The notes beneath the pieces are model-generated. The model made no database searches. It was not told the origin of the DNA and saw only the letters and a list, made by a program, of their open reading frames with translations. From assembly GCA_937884975.1 (NCBI GenBank), contig CAKZZS010000051.1, positions 1 through 22,022 of the forward strand: a DNA stretch of 22,022 nucleotides, given 5' to 3'. Position 1 is the stretch's first letter. Each line of letters begins with the position of its first letter. Both the position numbers and the translations under genes were made by a program. This document shows positions 7,659 through 15,099 of this stretch, one piece after another. Source of the DNA: an uncultured Clostridia bacterium (lineage in GTDB: Bacteria; Bacillota; Clostridia; Oscillospirales; Acutalibacteraceae).

Positions 7659-7700
7659 TTTCAACAACCGACGTCGGTTGCACTCGGTTGCACTCGGTTG
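7352..7700. repeat. iterons, consensus CTCGGTTGCA, 13 copies of the core hexamer
   Basis: CGGTTG occurs on the + strand at 7352, 7441, 7611, 7621, 7675, 7685 and 7695. Its complement CAACCG occurs at 7411, 7421, 7431, 7488, 7497 and 7665. Runs at 7411/7421/7431, 7611/7621 and 7675/7685/7695 are exactly ten bases apart, one helical turn, so a bound protein would line up on one face. Most copies read C(T/C)CGGTTG(C/T)A in full. Confidence 0.85.
7533..7572. repeat. inverted repeat in the AT-rich core
   Basis: AATTTTGAGAGGT (7533-7545) and ACCTCTCAAATTT (7560-7572) pair at 12 of 13 positions around a 14-base loop. It lies in the middle of the AT-rich core between the two iteron groups. It could be an origin hairpin or a protein site. 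Confidence 0.7.
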
Positions 7701-7721
7701 CAAACTCTTTTCCGCCCCTCG

Positions 7722-10169
7722 TCATGGCTCGTCCGTTTCTTTGGCGTTTCCCGGTAGATTTGAACGGGGAACGCCGTTTCTGACAAAAGCTCTTTGTCTT
7801 CCATACGGCTTGCCGCAATAGGTCGACCCGTAAAATTTCCAGCCCTTTACTTGCCGCAAAATACCGGTTATTTCTCTTGCCTGCGCTTGCGTATAGGCCT
7901 TTATATCGCCCTTGAACAGCTCCGCCCATATCTCTAAAGCACATACCCGGTCCCGTCGTTCCGTACCTTTTTCCTCTCCTCCGAATCCGCCGTTATAGAA
8001 CATAAGCCGTCCGTCAAGGTCCCGCTCGTCCCAGTTTTTCGGCAATAAAGTCTCAAGGAAATTCTCCACGACGCCTTGCTTGCCGTTCTGCTCCGTGTGC
8101 GCCGACTGAACCTCGCGGGCCAGCGCTTCGGCGCTGTCGCTCAGATACCATTGTTCGCCGGCGTTATAGCGCGTAACTATTTCGGCCCAAATCTGGTCCA
8201 CGATTTCTTCCGTTAGCCCGTCCGCGCGTTTGCGTCCTTCCTCCGTAACGACAACCGGCCAAAAACGGCGGCCGCCCGTCGGGTCTCTTAAAAATTCCTC
8301 GTCGTTCGTGCTTCCGAAAAAGGCGCATTGCCTCGGGTGCTCCTGAGTACGACGGGCATACGCCGAACGGAAATTGTCCGATTGCTTCGACACGAATTGC
8401 TTTATCTGTTCAAGCTCCGCTTTACGGGTCGCCGCCATCTCGCCCATTTCAATAATCCAGTACCCTTGAAGCTGCTCGTAAGCGTCCTTGCCCGATAGGG
8501 TATAAAGGGAATCGGAGAACCAGCTTTTACCCAACTTCGCGAGGGTCGTGGACTTCCTGCACCCTTGAGGGCCAACGAGCACGAGAATGTGGTCGTGCTT
8601 GCAGCCGGGCGACATGATTCTCGCCACCGCGCCGAGCAGGGCCTTACGCGTAACCTCACGGACGTAGGCGGAATCCTCCGCGTCTAAGTAGTCGATAAAA
8701 ACGGTATCGGCCCTTTTCGTGCCGTCCCAGACGAGGCCGCTCAGGTATTCCCTCACGGGGTGGCGCTTCAGCTTGAGCATAGCAAGGTCTACGGCGTCGC
8801 GGATTTTCGAGAGGTTGTCTATGTCATATTTCTTCTCTATCAAGCGCCTTACGCCGGCGTCGTCCGAGTCGGTCCACACGTCGCTCGTTCTGTCTGAGAG
8901 CTTTATCCACGGCATATCCCCGCAGACGACCGGCCGCTCGCGGAATTCGTCAAAATAGAATTTGCCGCAAATCTCGGGGTCGTGTGTGATGATGATAAAG
9001 GCGTTATCGATGGTAGGCTCGACCTTACCCTTCGCCGTCATGGAGAGCTGAGCCAGCCACTCGGTATCGTCGCCCTCGTCGAACGCTTCCGAGAGCTCCT
9101 TGAGCTTGTGTTCCGCAAGGTTTTTCCTCACGGCCTCGTCGTCGATAGCGAGCTCGCACATAGCCGTATAGCTCGGAAGTCTGTTCACCGGCGCGCCCGG
9201 AGAGGCCGCGTCGTCTTGGTCACCGAAAAGGTGGAGCCTCACAAGGTCAAAGGCGCTGCACAGCTTACCGCAAACGGGGTCCGTCGCATGGTGGGAATAC
9301 GCAAATTTCCCGTCGTCGTATACCACGAGTCCTGCGCTTGAATCCGCCGGAATGTAGTCGTACCTGTTCTCGGTCGCACTCGGCTCGTAAACTTCGGGCA
9401 AAAATTGCTCGATAGCGTCCTCAATCGAATAGACCCTATTAAATGCGCCGACGACGCCCGGCTTTTCGTGGGGGTCTCCCTGCTTCTTAGCCAGACGCCG
9501 CATGATTTCCGTTTTACGACTTGATACAGGCCACTCGTTCACGTCGTGCCAATTCTTATAACGTGCGAGCTGTTCGTCTACGTCGAGCCATGGATTATCT
9601 GAGAGCTCAAAACGGTATTCACCGTCGATTGAGGTAGACGGCCAATACATAAGACGGTGCGCCTCGTATGTAGTATCGTCGCACATGTCGATTCCGATGT
9701 CGCCCGCTACGCGGCGTGAGAGTGCCGCGTATTCGTCTGGCGTTACCTTCCTCGACAGAGGAATCACCAGCCGGAGCCGGGGCGCCTTGGGAGAGTGCGA
9801 GTGCGTGCTGTACAGAATCGCCGCGCAGCCGATAACGAGCTCGACCGTAGGCCAAGGGTCTTCCCCCTGAGGTACCGAGTCAATGTCAAGCGTCAAGAGC
9901 CCGCGGTGAATGATAGACTCGGCCTTGCGCCTCCCGTTCCTGAGCGTGCCGCCCACAAAGCCGCCGACGTCCTTGATTTCGTCCTTTTGCGCCCGGCGCA
10001 TGGTCTGGTATTCGTCTTGCGTTTCGGCCGTCCGCTGAGTGATGGAGAGCCTATGCGCGAGCTGTCCCCACGTAATATCTTGATTCTTCCAGCTCATGCT
10101 TTTCCTTGAGCCAGCCGTCGCGATAGTGAGAGGGCCGTCGTATTTTAAATTCGTTGCCGGTAGACTCAT
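7722..10169 (-). CDS. phage primase-helicase, VapE/VirE type, Walker A glycine replaced by arginine
   Basis: An 815-residue fusion of an archaeo-eukaryotic primase-like domain and a VirE-type superfamily 3-like helicase, the probable replication initiator. ATG 10169 follows AAGGGAGG and overlaps the dCMP deaminase stop (ATGA). Seen: primase motifs LLTLDID (D95, D97), STHSHSPKAPRLRLV (121-135) and MYWPSTS; then helicase motifs: Walker A GPQGCRKST (533-541), Walker B-like YWIIEMGEMA, and FFGSTNDEEFLRDPTGGRRFWP with the sensor Asn and arginine finger region. The family normally has GxQGxGKS; here the residue before the Lys is Arg538 (codon AGG, bases 8556-8558), one transition away from GGG. This probably impairs ATP binding. 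The candidate origin lies immediately downstream. Confidence 0.92.
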   Translation of the reverse strand: MSLPATNLKYDGPLTIATAGSRKSMSWKNQDITWGQLAHRLSITQRTAETQDEYQTMRRAQKDEIKDVGGFVGGTLRNGRRKAESIIHRGLLTLDIDSVPQGEDPWPTVELVIGCAAILYSTHSHSPKAPRLRLVIPLSRKVTPDEYAALSRRVAGDIGIDMCDDTTYEAHRLMYWPSTSIDGEYRFELSDNPWLDVDEQLARYKNWHDVNEWPVSSRKTEIMRRLAKKQGDPHEKPGVVGAFNRVYSIEDAIEQFLPEVYEPSATENRYDYIPADSSAGLVVYDDGKFAYSHHATDPVCGKLCSAFDLVRLHLFGDQDDAASPGAPVNRLPSYTAMCELAIDDEAVRKNLAEHKLKELSEAFDEGDDTEWLAQLSMTAKGKVEPTIDNAFIIITHDPEICGKFYFDEFRERPVVCGDMPWIKLSDRTSDVWTDSDDAGVRRLIEKKYDIDNLSKIRDAVDLAMLKLKRHPVREYLSGLVWDGTKRADTVFIDYLDAEDSAYVREVTRKALLGAVARIMSPGCKHDHILVLVGPQGCRKSTTLAKLGKSWFSDSLYTLSGKDAYEQLQGYWIIEMGEMAATRKAELEQIKQFVSKQSDNFRSAYARRTQEHPRQCAFFGSTNDEEFLRDPTGGRRFWPVVVTEEGRKRADGLTEEIVDQIWAEIVTRYNAGEQWYLSDSAEALAREVQSAHTEQNGKQGVVENFLETLLPKNWDERDLDGRLMFYNGGFGGEEKGTERRDRVCALEIWAELFKGDIKAYTQAQAREITGILRQVKGWKFYGSTYCGKPYGRQRAFVRNGVPRSNLPGNAKETDEP

Positions 10170-10588
10170 CGCTCGCCCTCCCTTGTTACAACCTTAATTA
10201 TCCCGGCGTTTTTAATCATGCGGTCACAGTAATTACATGGCGCCGGGTCCACGGAATCGTCGAGGCAAGCGAGATAGAGGGTTGCCCCTCGCATGTCGCG
10301 CCTTGCCGCACTGATAATGGCGTTCTGCTCCGCGTGCACGGCGACGCAGCTTCCGTACTGGTCTCCGTGTCTCGCAGCCGTTTCGTCGATAGGCGTCGAA
10401 TGACTTTTGCAATAGCACTCGCCCACGTCGCAGCAATTCACCTCGCCGCGAGGGGAACCGTTGTAACCGGTCGCGATAATCTCGTCGCCCGAGACAATCA
10501 CGGCGCCGTATTGCCTGCGCAAGCAAGTAGACCTTGCCGCGACCGCTTTCGCTATATTCAGGTAATAGCTGTCTTTATCGATTCGCAT
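10166..10588 (-). CDS. dCMP deaminase
   Basis: A 140-residue zinc enzyme converting dCMP to dUMP, the substrate of thymidylate synthase. Seen: GYNGSPRG (41-48), the catalytic VHAEQNAI with H85 and E87, and PCNYCDRMI with C118 and C121 as zinc ligands; an extra Cys-rich loop (NCCDVGECYC) is typical of this family. Starts at ATG 10588, sharing one base with the preceding stop (TAATG), and overlaps vapE by four bases. It works with the dUTPase and ThyX genes of the same operon to feed dTTP synthesis during phage replication. Confidence 0.93.
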   Translation of the reverse strand: MRIDKDSYYLNIAKAVAARSTCLRRQYGAVIVSGDEIIATGYNGSPRGEVNCCDVGECYCKSHSTPIDETAARHGDQYGSCVAVHAEQNAIISAARRDMRGATLYLACLDDSVDPAPCNYCDRMIKNAGIIKVVTREGER

Positions 10589-10872
10589 TAGCTTTCACCG
10601 TCCTTAAACAAAATTCCGCATTCCTCCCGCAAGGTCTCCTCCAAGTCGCCGATTTTCACGTAGTCCTTTTGAACGGAATCGAACATATCTTGAATTTGGC
10701 CCATGACTCGGTTAAGCCTCATAGGCCCGAATCCGAGCTTGTCGTGTAATACCATAGCGACAGCGACCGAGTAGCATTTGACGGCAAAATGAATGCCGTC
10801 TAAATGCTCTTGCCGGAGGTCTCGGTCAGTAATACCGCGTTTCTTCGCAGCGCGGCGCTGCTGGCGATTCAT
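10588..10872 (-). CDS. conserved phage protein of unknown function
   Basis: 94 residues, starting MNRQQRRAAKKRG, a basic tail often seen in small phage proteins. A helical central part (FAVKCYSVAVAMVLHDKLGFG) and an acidic C-terminus (DLEETLREECGILF) follow. No catalytic motif is visible. Its start overlaps the dUTPase stop by four bases and its end touches the dCMP deaminase start, so it belongs to the nucleotide-metabolism block of the early operon. I do not recognise a function. Confidence 0.7.
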   Translation of the reverse strand: MNRQQRRAAKKRGITDRDLRQEHLDGIHFAVKCYSVAVAMVLHDKLGFGPMRLNRVMGQIQDMFDSVQKDYVKIGDLEETLREECGILFKDGES

Positions 10873-11273
10873 CGGCCGCTGCTGCCAAAGGCGCCCGTTC
10901 CCCTTTCGGCAGACTTCTCGTAAGTAAACTCGGGAATCATAACCGGCATAATCACAAGCTGGCCGATTTTATCGCCCTTCTTAATGTCGTAGCTGTTATT
11001 TCCTACATTCGAGACGATAGCATGGACCTCTCCGCGGTAGCCCGAATCAATCGGCGGAAGCTCGCATACGATACCGTGCGCGCTCAAGCTGCTGCGGGGG
11101 AAGATAAATCCCGCATACCCGTCAGGAAGCTCCAAGCCGAATCCGAGGGGGAATTTATAAACCTGCCCCGAGTAAATAGTCTGGTCGCGAGGGGCGAACA
11201 CGTCCGCCCCCGCGTCGTTGTCGTGCGCTCTTACAGGCGCAGGACCGTTAAAATCAATGAGTTTTACTTTCAT
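10869..11273 (-). CDS. dut: dUTP diphosphatase (trimeric dUTPase)
   Basis: A 134-residue enzyme hydrolysing dUTP to dUMP and pyrophosphate. All five motifs are visible: DAGADVFAP, PRSSLSAHG, IDSGYRGEVHAIVSN, GDKIGQLVI and the C-terminal RGTGAFGSSG. ATG 11273 (MKVKLIDFNG) has AGGAG eight bases upstream, so this start is chosen. The frame is also open upstream into a membrane segment starting at 11423, which would give a 184-residue membrane-anchored form. That fusion is probably the result of a one-base shift (see the entry for 11274-11423). Confidence 0.92.
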   Translation of the reverse strand: MKVKLIDFNGPAPVRAHDNDAGADVFAPRDQTIYSGQVYKFPLGFGLELPDGYAGFIFPRSSLSAHGIVCELPPIDSGYRGEVHAIVSNVGNNSYDIKKGDKIGQLVIMPVMIPEFTYEKSAERGTGAFGSSGR

Positions 11274-11423
11274 TCCGATAGCTCCTTTGCTTTTTCGCTC
11301 TATTTCCCGAGCAGTGGCTTTTATTACTTTGAAAAAGAGGAATCCCGCTAACAAAAGTAAAGCCGTAAATGCAGCAACGTAAATCAAAATCGCTAACAAG
11401 ATAGTGCCTTCTTCTGTTTTCAT
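11274..11423 (-). CDS. small membrane protein, in frame with the dUTPase gene as sequenced
   Basis: ATG 11423 has AAAGGAAA upstream and encodes MKTEEGT, one transmembrane helix at about residues 8-33, and a basic tail (KATAREIERKSKG). No stop separates it from the dUTPase start at 11273. If the five-A run (11291-11295 on this strand) had four A, the frame would end ...ERKAKELSE and stop with an ATGA overlap at the dUTPase start, the same junction style as several neighbours. I therefore think this was a separate 50-residue membrane protein, fused by an indel or a sequencing error. Function unknown. Confidence 0.55.
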
Positions 11424-11444
11424 AGCGGGTATTTCCTTTCTGAG

Positions 11445-12197
11445 TTATGTTGTTGCCAACAACGGAAAATCGGCCTTAAGTATGTCAGCCGGGGCCATGC
11501 CCTTAGCGAGCGGCTCGCCGCAAGCCATCTTTCCTTCAAGGCAAGCGCCCTGCATACAAAAAGCGCCCGTCGTTTCGGGACCGAAAAACTCGGGTGAGAG
11601 CTTATAAAGCTCCTCCCAAATCTTCAGCATAACGTAGCGGGTCTCCGGCGTATTGCGCCGGCAAATGCGTTGGTGAATCATGTGTTTCCACTCGTAGGGC
11701 ACCGCGCTCATAATGAGGATATTCCTGAGGCCTTGCGGCGCGGCGTAGCCGGCCGTATCGTTATCCGCTCCGTACTCGACGAGCTTTTGATACGTGTCCA
11801 TAGAGGCGGCGCATGAATTGAGATACGCGACCTGCAAGGGGCTGGTCAAAAGCTCGTAGGGAACGACAAAATCGGCTTCGCCGGAATAATCGCTGTACTG
11901 CAGCGACGCCGACATAAACTTGACCTCGTCCTGATGGCGGGTTATCTGCGCAAGGAAACGCCGCGACGCGCCCACGACCACGACGTTTATCCGCTCGAGC
12001 TTCTGAATGGTCGGGTGGGGGAGGCTTGCCATAGCCTTGACCGTCTCGGGCTTATACGACTGATTGTAAAGAGCCATGAAGTCGTCAAGGTCCTTAATCT
12101 TATGACCGCGCTGGGTAAGTCTCGCGGCGCACACCATCATTTTCTCGGCGCCCATCGTGGATTCCGGATTTAAGACCGCGACCTCAATCTTTTTCAT
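11445..12197 (-). CDS. thyX: flavin-dependent thymidylate synthase
   Basis: A 250-residue enzyme methylating dUMP to dTMP with FAD, NADPH and methylene-tetrahydrofolate. ATG 12197 has GGAGGAGGAG upstream and overlaps the previous gene by 14 bases. Seen: AQITRHQ with R87 and H88, matching the ThyX motif though the third residue is Gln instead of Arg, followed by FMSASLQYSDY. Further on are RNILIMSAVPYEWKHMIHQRI and the substrate-binding RRNTPETRYVMLKIWEEL. The family length is normal. Located among dUTPase and dCMP deaminase, it completes a phage-encoded dTMP pathway. Confidence 0.92.
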   Translation of the reverse strand: MKKIEVAVLNPESTMGAEKMMVCAARLTQRGHKIKDLDDFMALYNQSYKPETVKAMASLPHPTIQKLERINVVVVGASRRFLAQITRHQDEVKFMSASLQYSDYSGEADFVVPYELLTSPLQVAYLNSCAASMDTYQKLVEYGADNDTAGYAAPQGLRNILIMSAVPYEWKHMIHQRICRRNTPETRYVMLKIWEELYKLSPEFFGPETTGAFCMQGACLEGKMACGEPLAKGMAPADILKADFPLLATT

Positions 12198-12501
12198 CGG
12201 TAAGCTCCTCCTCCGCAAGCGCCCGCAGCAAAAGCAGGTAGTTTATACTGTCGGTGATTTTCTCAAGCCAGCGGCTCATGTCGCTCTGGCCGTTCTTGCA
12301 CATGCCGTTGAGAGAGGCGAAGTGCTTCGACGCCATGCCCCAAAGGGCCTGCTTCGGCGTCGTGTCCTGCTCGGCCGCCGCGTCTTTGAAGTGGTCGAGC
12401 CGGTCGTCGCTGAGCGAATATTCCTTGCCCTTTTCGGCGAGGACCGTCAAGCAGCGCTGAACCTGCTCGTCCACGATAGCGTTGAATCTTTCAATTTTCA
12501 T
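12184..12501 (-). CDS. DUF1599-like phage protein (nucleotide modification-associated domain)
   Basis: 105 residues from ATG 12501. Seen: EKGKEYSLSDDRLDHFKDAA (24-43), TPKQALWGMASKHFASL, and a C-terminal WLEKITDSINYLLLLRALAEEE. The KGKEY...D...F plus KH plus EKI.D..NYL pattern resembles the DUF1599/Nmad1 group, all-alpha proteins I recall next to phage nucleotide-metabolism genes. The reaction is not known. Position between polA and thyX fits a role in nucleotide pools, but that is inference. Confidence 0.6.
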   Translation of the reverse strand: MKIERFNAIVDEQVQRCLTVLAEKGKEYSLSDDRLDHFKDAAAEQDTTPKQALWGMASKHFASLNGMCKNGQSDMSRWLEKITDSINYLLLLRALAEEELTDEKD

Positions 12502-12507
12502 AACGCG

Positions 12508-14460
12508 TCAATCCTTTCTGTAATATCTGCATTGATAGCCGTCTCCCTTTAGCGGGAGGCCTTCCGCCCACGGAATCGGCGTCGCCATGATTTCGAGAAC
12601 ATCCTTCAATGCTTGGTCCGCCTTTTCTTCGGGGACCTCGCATATAAGCTCGTCGTGCACATGGAAAACGACCGGGTAGCCGAGAGCCTCGACCTTCACA
12701 ATCGTTTCCGCTAAGCAATCGCGGGCGACCGCCTGCACGATATTCTCCACGAGCTTCGGGCCGTAAGACTCGATTCTTCCCCAATGCCCAGAGCTTTGAA
12801 GCGTGCCCTCGTATGTGATATTGTCGTTGACAACCATAGGCTTCACATAGGAAAGCTCGCGGCCGTTCGGGAGCCTCAGCCGCAGGAGCGAGCCGCTTTT
12901 ACGGAACGCTATACCGTGCGGCAAGTAGCTCGGGGTCTGCATGTTTATCGTCTTTCTCGCCGCCGCGTCGGTGTCCCACCAAAACTTCGTAATAGCGGGA
13001 TTCGCCGACCGCCAGCTATAAACGAGGGGCTTTAGCTCCTCCTCTTTCAAGCCCATAGCGAGAGCGCCCATCGACACGAGCGCGCCGACGCTTCCGCCAT
13101 ACCCTAAAGCAAGCTCCGCGATTTTTCCCTTCTGCCTCATGGGGTCGCCCTTCTTGACGGACCCCGCGGGCAAGTGGAACATCTGTTCAGCGCTTGCCTC
13201 ATAGATTTTGCCGTGGGTGTTGAAAACGTCCAGCCGCCATTGTTCGCCTGCAAGCCACGCAATAACGCGGGCCTCAATCGCCGAAAAGTCGGCCACGATA
13301 AAGCGGTGACCTTCCTTCGGAATAAACGCCGTGCGGATAAGCTGCGAGAGCGTCCCGGAAATGTCGTCGTAAAGCATTTCAAGGGTCTCTAAGTCGCCCG
13401 CTCTTACGAGCTGACGCGCCATGTCAAGGTCCTTCTCCGGCATTTTGTTCTGAGGAAGATTCTGCATTTGCACGAGGCGCCCGGCCCATCGGCCGGTACG
13501 CGCCGCGCCGTAAAACATCGTCAGCCCCCGGATTCTTCCGTCCTCGCAGACGGTGCGAATCATAGCGTTGTATTTCTCGGTCGAGGTCTTGGCGAGCCCC
13601 GCCCGAATGTCGAGCATTTGACTGACCTCCTCGTTGTCCGCGGACGCACGAACGCCGGAGATTTCTTTCTTGTTAAGGCTCGCCACCTCAATGCCCGCGG
13701 TCTCCTCAATCCAGCCCTTGAGCTGGCTCGTGCTTTTAGGATTGTCGAGCCCCGTGAGCTCCTTCGCCTGTTCGAGAAGTCGGGCCTTGATTATGCCGTC
13801 AATCTCGATTGCCCGTTTCGCAAATGTCACGTCTACGCGAACGCCGCGGTCATTGATATGCTGGTCCGCTTCCCATAGGGGCTGTTCTGTCTCAATGACG
13901 CGGAAGCGGGAGAGGCGTTTGCGGATTTCTCTTTCAGTCTCGACGTCTTGCCGGTTATACTCGATATAGAGCTGCCACTTCTCGGGGTCGTGCTCCGGCA
14001 GATTCCTCGTCCTTTGGCCGTTCGATTTCGTCGGCTTGCAGGGAATGGAGAAGTACCGAATCAAAGCCTTGCCCGTCTTGAGCTTCTGCTTTTCCTCAGG
14101 AAGTCCGATAACCTCGCCGACCGCCTCTAAGCTGGCGGGAAGGCCCAGCTCGCGGGAGAGAACGGCCGTACATTGCCATTGTTCGGGCGGCGTTACGGAG
14201 CCCATATACGCGCTCAGACAAGCCCTTTCAAAGTTAGCGTTATATGCCGTCTTCAAAATTTCGGGGTCATACAGGGCGTTCTGGAGCTCCTCAGGCAAGC
14301 CCGCGCCGGTGGTAAGGTCTATCACCTGCGCGGGCTCGTCGTCCCAAGCGTACCCAAAGAGCAGGATTTCAAAGTCGGGGCTTTCCGCGTAAGCGTACAC
14401 GCCGCACTTTTGGAGCGATACCGAGGAATAAGTCTCTATATCAATACTGAGCGTCCGCAT
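12508..14460 (-). CDS. phage DNA polymerase, family A with 3'-5' exonuclease
   Basis: A 650-residue replicative polymerase. Exonuclease domain: LSIDIETYS (D7, E9), AYNANFER (72-79) and YNRQDVETE (168-176). Polymerase domain: GRWAGRLVQMQNLPQ (323-337), motif A VADFSAIEARVIAW (D391), motif B RQKGKIAELALGYGG (442-456) and motif C FHVHDELICEV (H602, D603, E604). Length and order are as expected for polymerases of Clostridial siphophages. The start is three bases after the DUF2815 stop with no clear ribosome site, so translation is probably coupled. No lesion is seen. Confidence 0.95.
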   Translation of the reverse strand: MRTLSIDIETYSSVSLQKCGVYAYAESPDFEILLFGYAWDDEPAQVIDLTTGAGLPEELQNALYDPEILKTAYNANFERACLSAYMGSVTPPEQWQCTAVLSRELGLPASLEAVGEVIGLPEEKQKLKTGKALIRYFSIPCKPTKSNGQRTRNLPEHDPEKWQLYIEYNRQDVETEREIRKRLSRFRVIETEQPLWEADQHINDRGVRVDVTFAKRAIEIDGIIKARLLEQAKELTGLDNPKSTSQLKGWIEETAGIEVASLNKKEISGVRASADNEEVSQMLDIRAGLAKTSTEKYNAMIRTVCEDGRIRGLTMFYGAARTGRWAGRLVQMQNLPQNKMPEKDLDMARQLVRAGDLETLEMLYDDISGTLSQLIRTAFIPKEGHRFIVADFSAIEARVIAWLAGEQWRLDVFNTHGKIYEASAEQMFHLPAGSVKKGDPMRQKGKIAELALGYGGSVGALVSMGALAMGLKEEELKPLVYSWRSANPAITKFWWDTDAAARKTINMQTPSYLPHGIAFRKSGSLLRLRLPNGRELSYVKPMVVNDNITYEGTLQSSGHWGRIESYGPKLVENIVQAVARDCLAETIVKVEALGYPVVFHVHDELICEVPEEKADQALKDVLEIMATPIPWAEGLPLKGDGYQCRYYRKD

Positions 14461-14463
14461 GAC

Positions 14464-15030
14464 TTAACCGAGGAGGTCGTCGTCAGCGTCCTCGTCTTCC
14501 CAGCCGTCGTCCCAATCGGAATCGGTCACGACGCCGCCTCCGAGGGGCTCACCGTCGTAGAGCTTCATAATGCCGTTGAGGCCGGCGGAGATACCCTTGT
14601 TGCCCTGCGTGTCGTACACGTAGAAGTTGATAATTGCGCGGCCGTAGCAGCCGGAATAGAGCTCCTGCGGGTCGGTGATAGGGGTCTTGTCACCGTACAC
14701 GATAACGGGAGGATTCTTGGAGCTGACGGTCATAACGTAGTGGCCGTGGCACTCCTCGCCAAACTCGCCGCCGTTCGGGCGCTCGCCGTCGCCGTCATGG
14801 AGAGTGTTCTTCAGGTTGCTCGGCAGCTTCTTGCCGGAATTGCGCTGAATGTACACGGTTTTGGCGGCCTCGATAGCAGCCTTGATTTTGGCGAGCGTTG
14901 CCTTGTCACTCTTAGGAATGAGCAGCGTGACGCTGTACTTCGCGGGGCCGTTATCGACGGCGCGGGGGGTGAACAGGTTGCAATAGCTGAAACGCACCTT
15001 GCCGGTAGTGATTTGAGTAGGGTTAGCCAT
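14464..15030 (-). CDS. DUF2815 phage single-stranded DNA-binding protein
   Basis: 188 residues. ATG 15030 has AAAGGAGA seven bases upstream. Seen: TGKVRFSYCNLFTPRAVDN, YSVTLLIPKSDKATLAKIK, a central YVMTVSSKNPPVIVYGDK, and GCYGRAIINFYVYDTQGNKGISAGLNG. It ends in a very acidic tail (DWDDGWEDEDADDD), like the protein-interaction tails of SSB proteins. DUF2815 proteins are OB-fold ssDNA-binding proteins and are usually next to the phage polymerase gene, as here. Probably coats single-stranded DNA at the fork and recruits the polymerase or DUF2800 nuclease. Confidence 0.9.
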   Translation of the reverse strand: MANPTQITTGKVRFSYCNLFTPRAVDNGPAKYSVTLLIPKSDKATLAKIKAAIEAAKTVYIQRNSGKKLPSNLKNTLHDGDGERPNGGEFGEECHGHYVMTVSSKNPPVIVYGDKTPITDPQELYSGCYGRAIINFYVYDTQGNKGISAGLNGIMKLYDGEPLGGGVVTDSDWDDGWEDEDADDDLLG

Positions 15031-15099
15031 GATAAAATCTCCTTTTCTTAATTAGAATTTGTTTAATTTGTTTATAGGTTGCTTAATCAAGCAGGCCTC

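Larger units (their letters stand above)
7300..7721. other. non-coding repeat-rich region, candidate phage replication origin
   Basis: This 422-base stretch between the vapE stop and the VRR-NUC start holds no credible gene. It contains an AT-rich core (about 7503-7610) with an inverted repeat. Thirteen copies of CGGTTG/CAACCG flank the core, many of them ten bases apart. Three copies of a 37- to 39-base unit that can fold into a small hairpin are also present. The copies left of the core point mostly one way and those on the right mostly the other. Position next to the primase-helicase gene, iterons and an AT-rich unwinding element together suggest an origin of replication bound by a phage protein. 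No direct functional proof is possible from sequence alone. Confidence 0.6.

Noticed and set aside
7351..7700. CRISPR-like array
   Set aside because: Only three long copies with irregular spacing, iterons in both orientations, and no cas genes.
7300..7944. Open frame extending the VRR-NUC gene upstream to 313 residues
   Set aside because: It reads through the iteron and hairpin repeats and antisense to vapE, has no ribosome site, and the VRR-NUC domain already has a good start at 7299.
14173..15051. 292-codon + strand open frame
   Set aside because: Antisense to the DNA polymerase and DUF2815 genes, with no motif or ribosome site.
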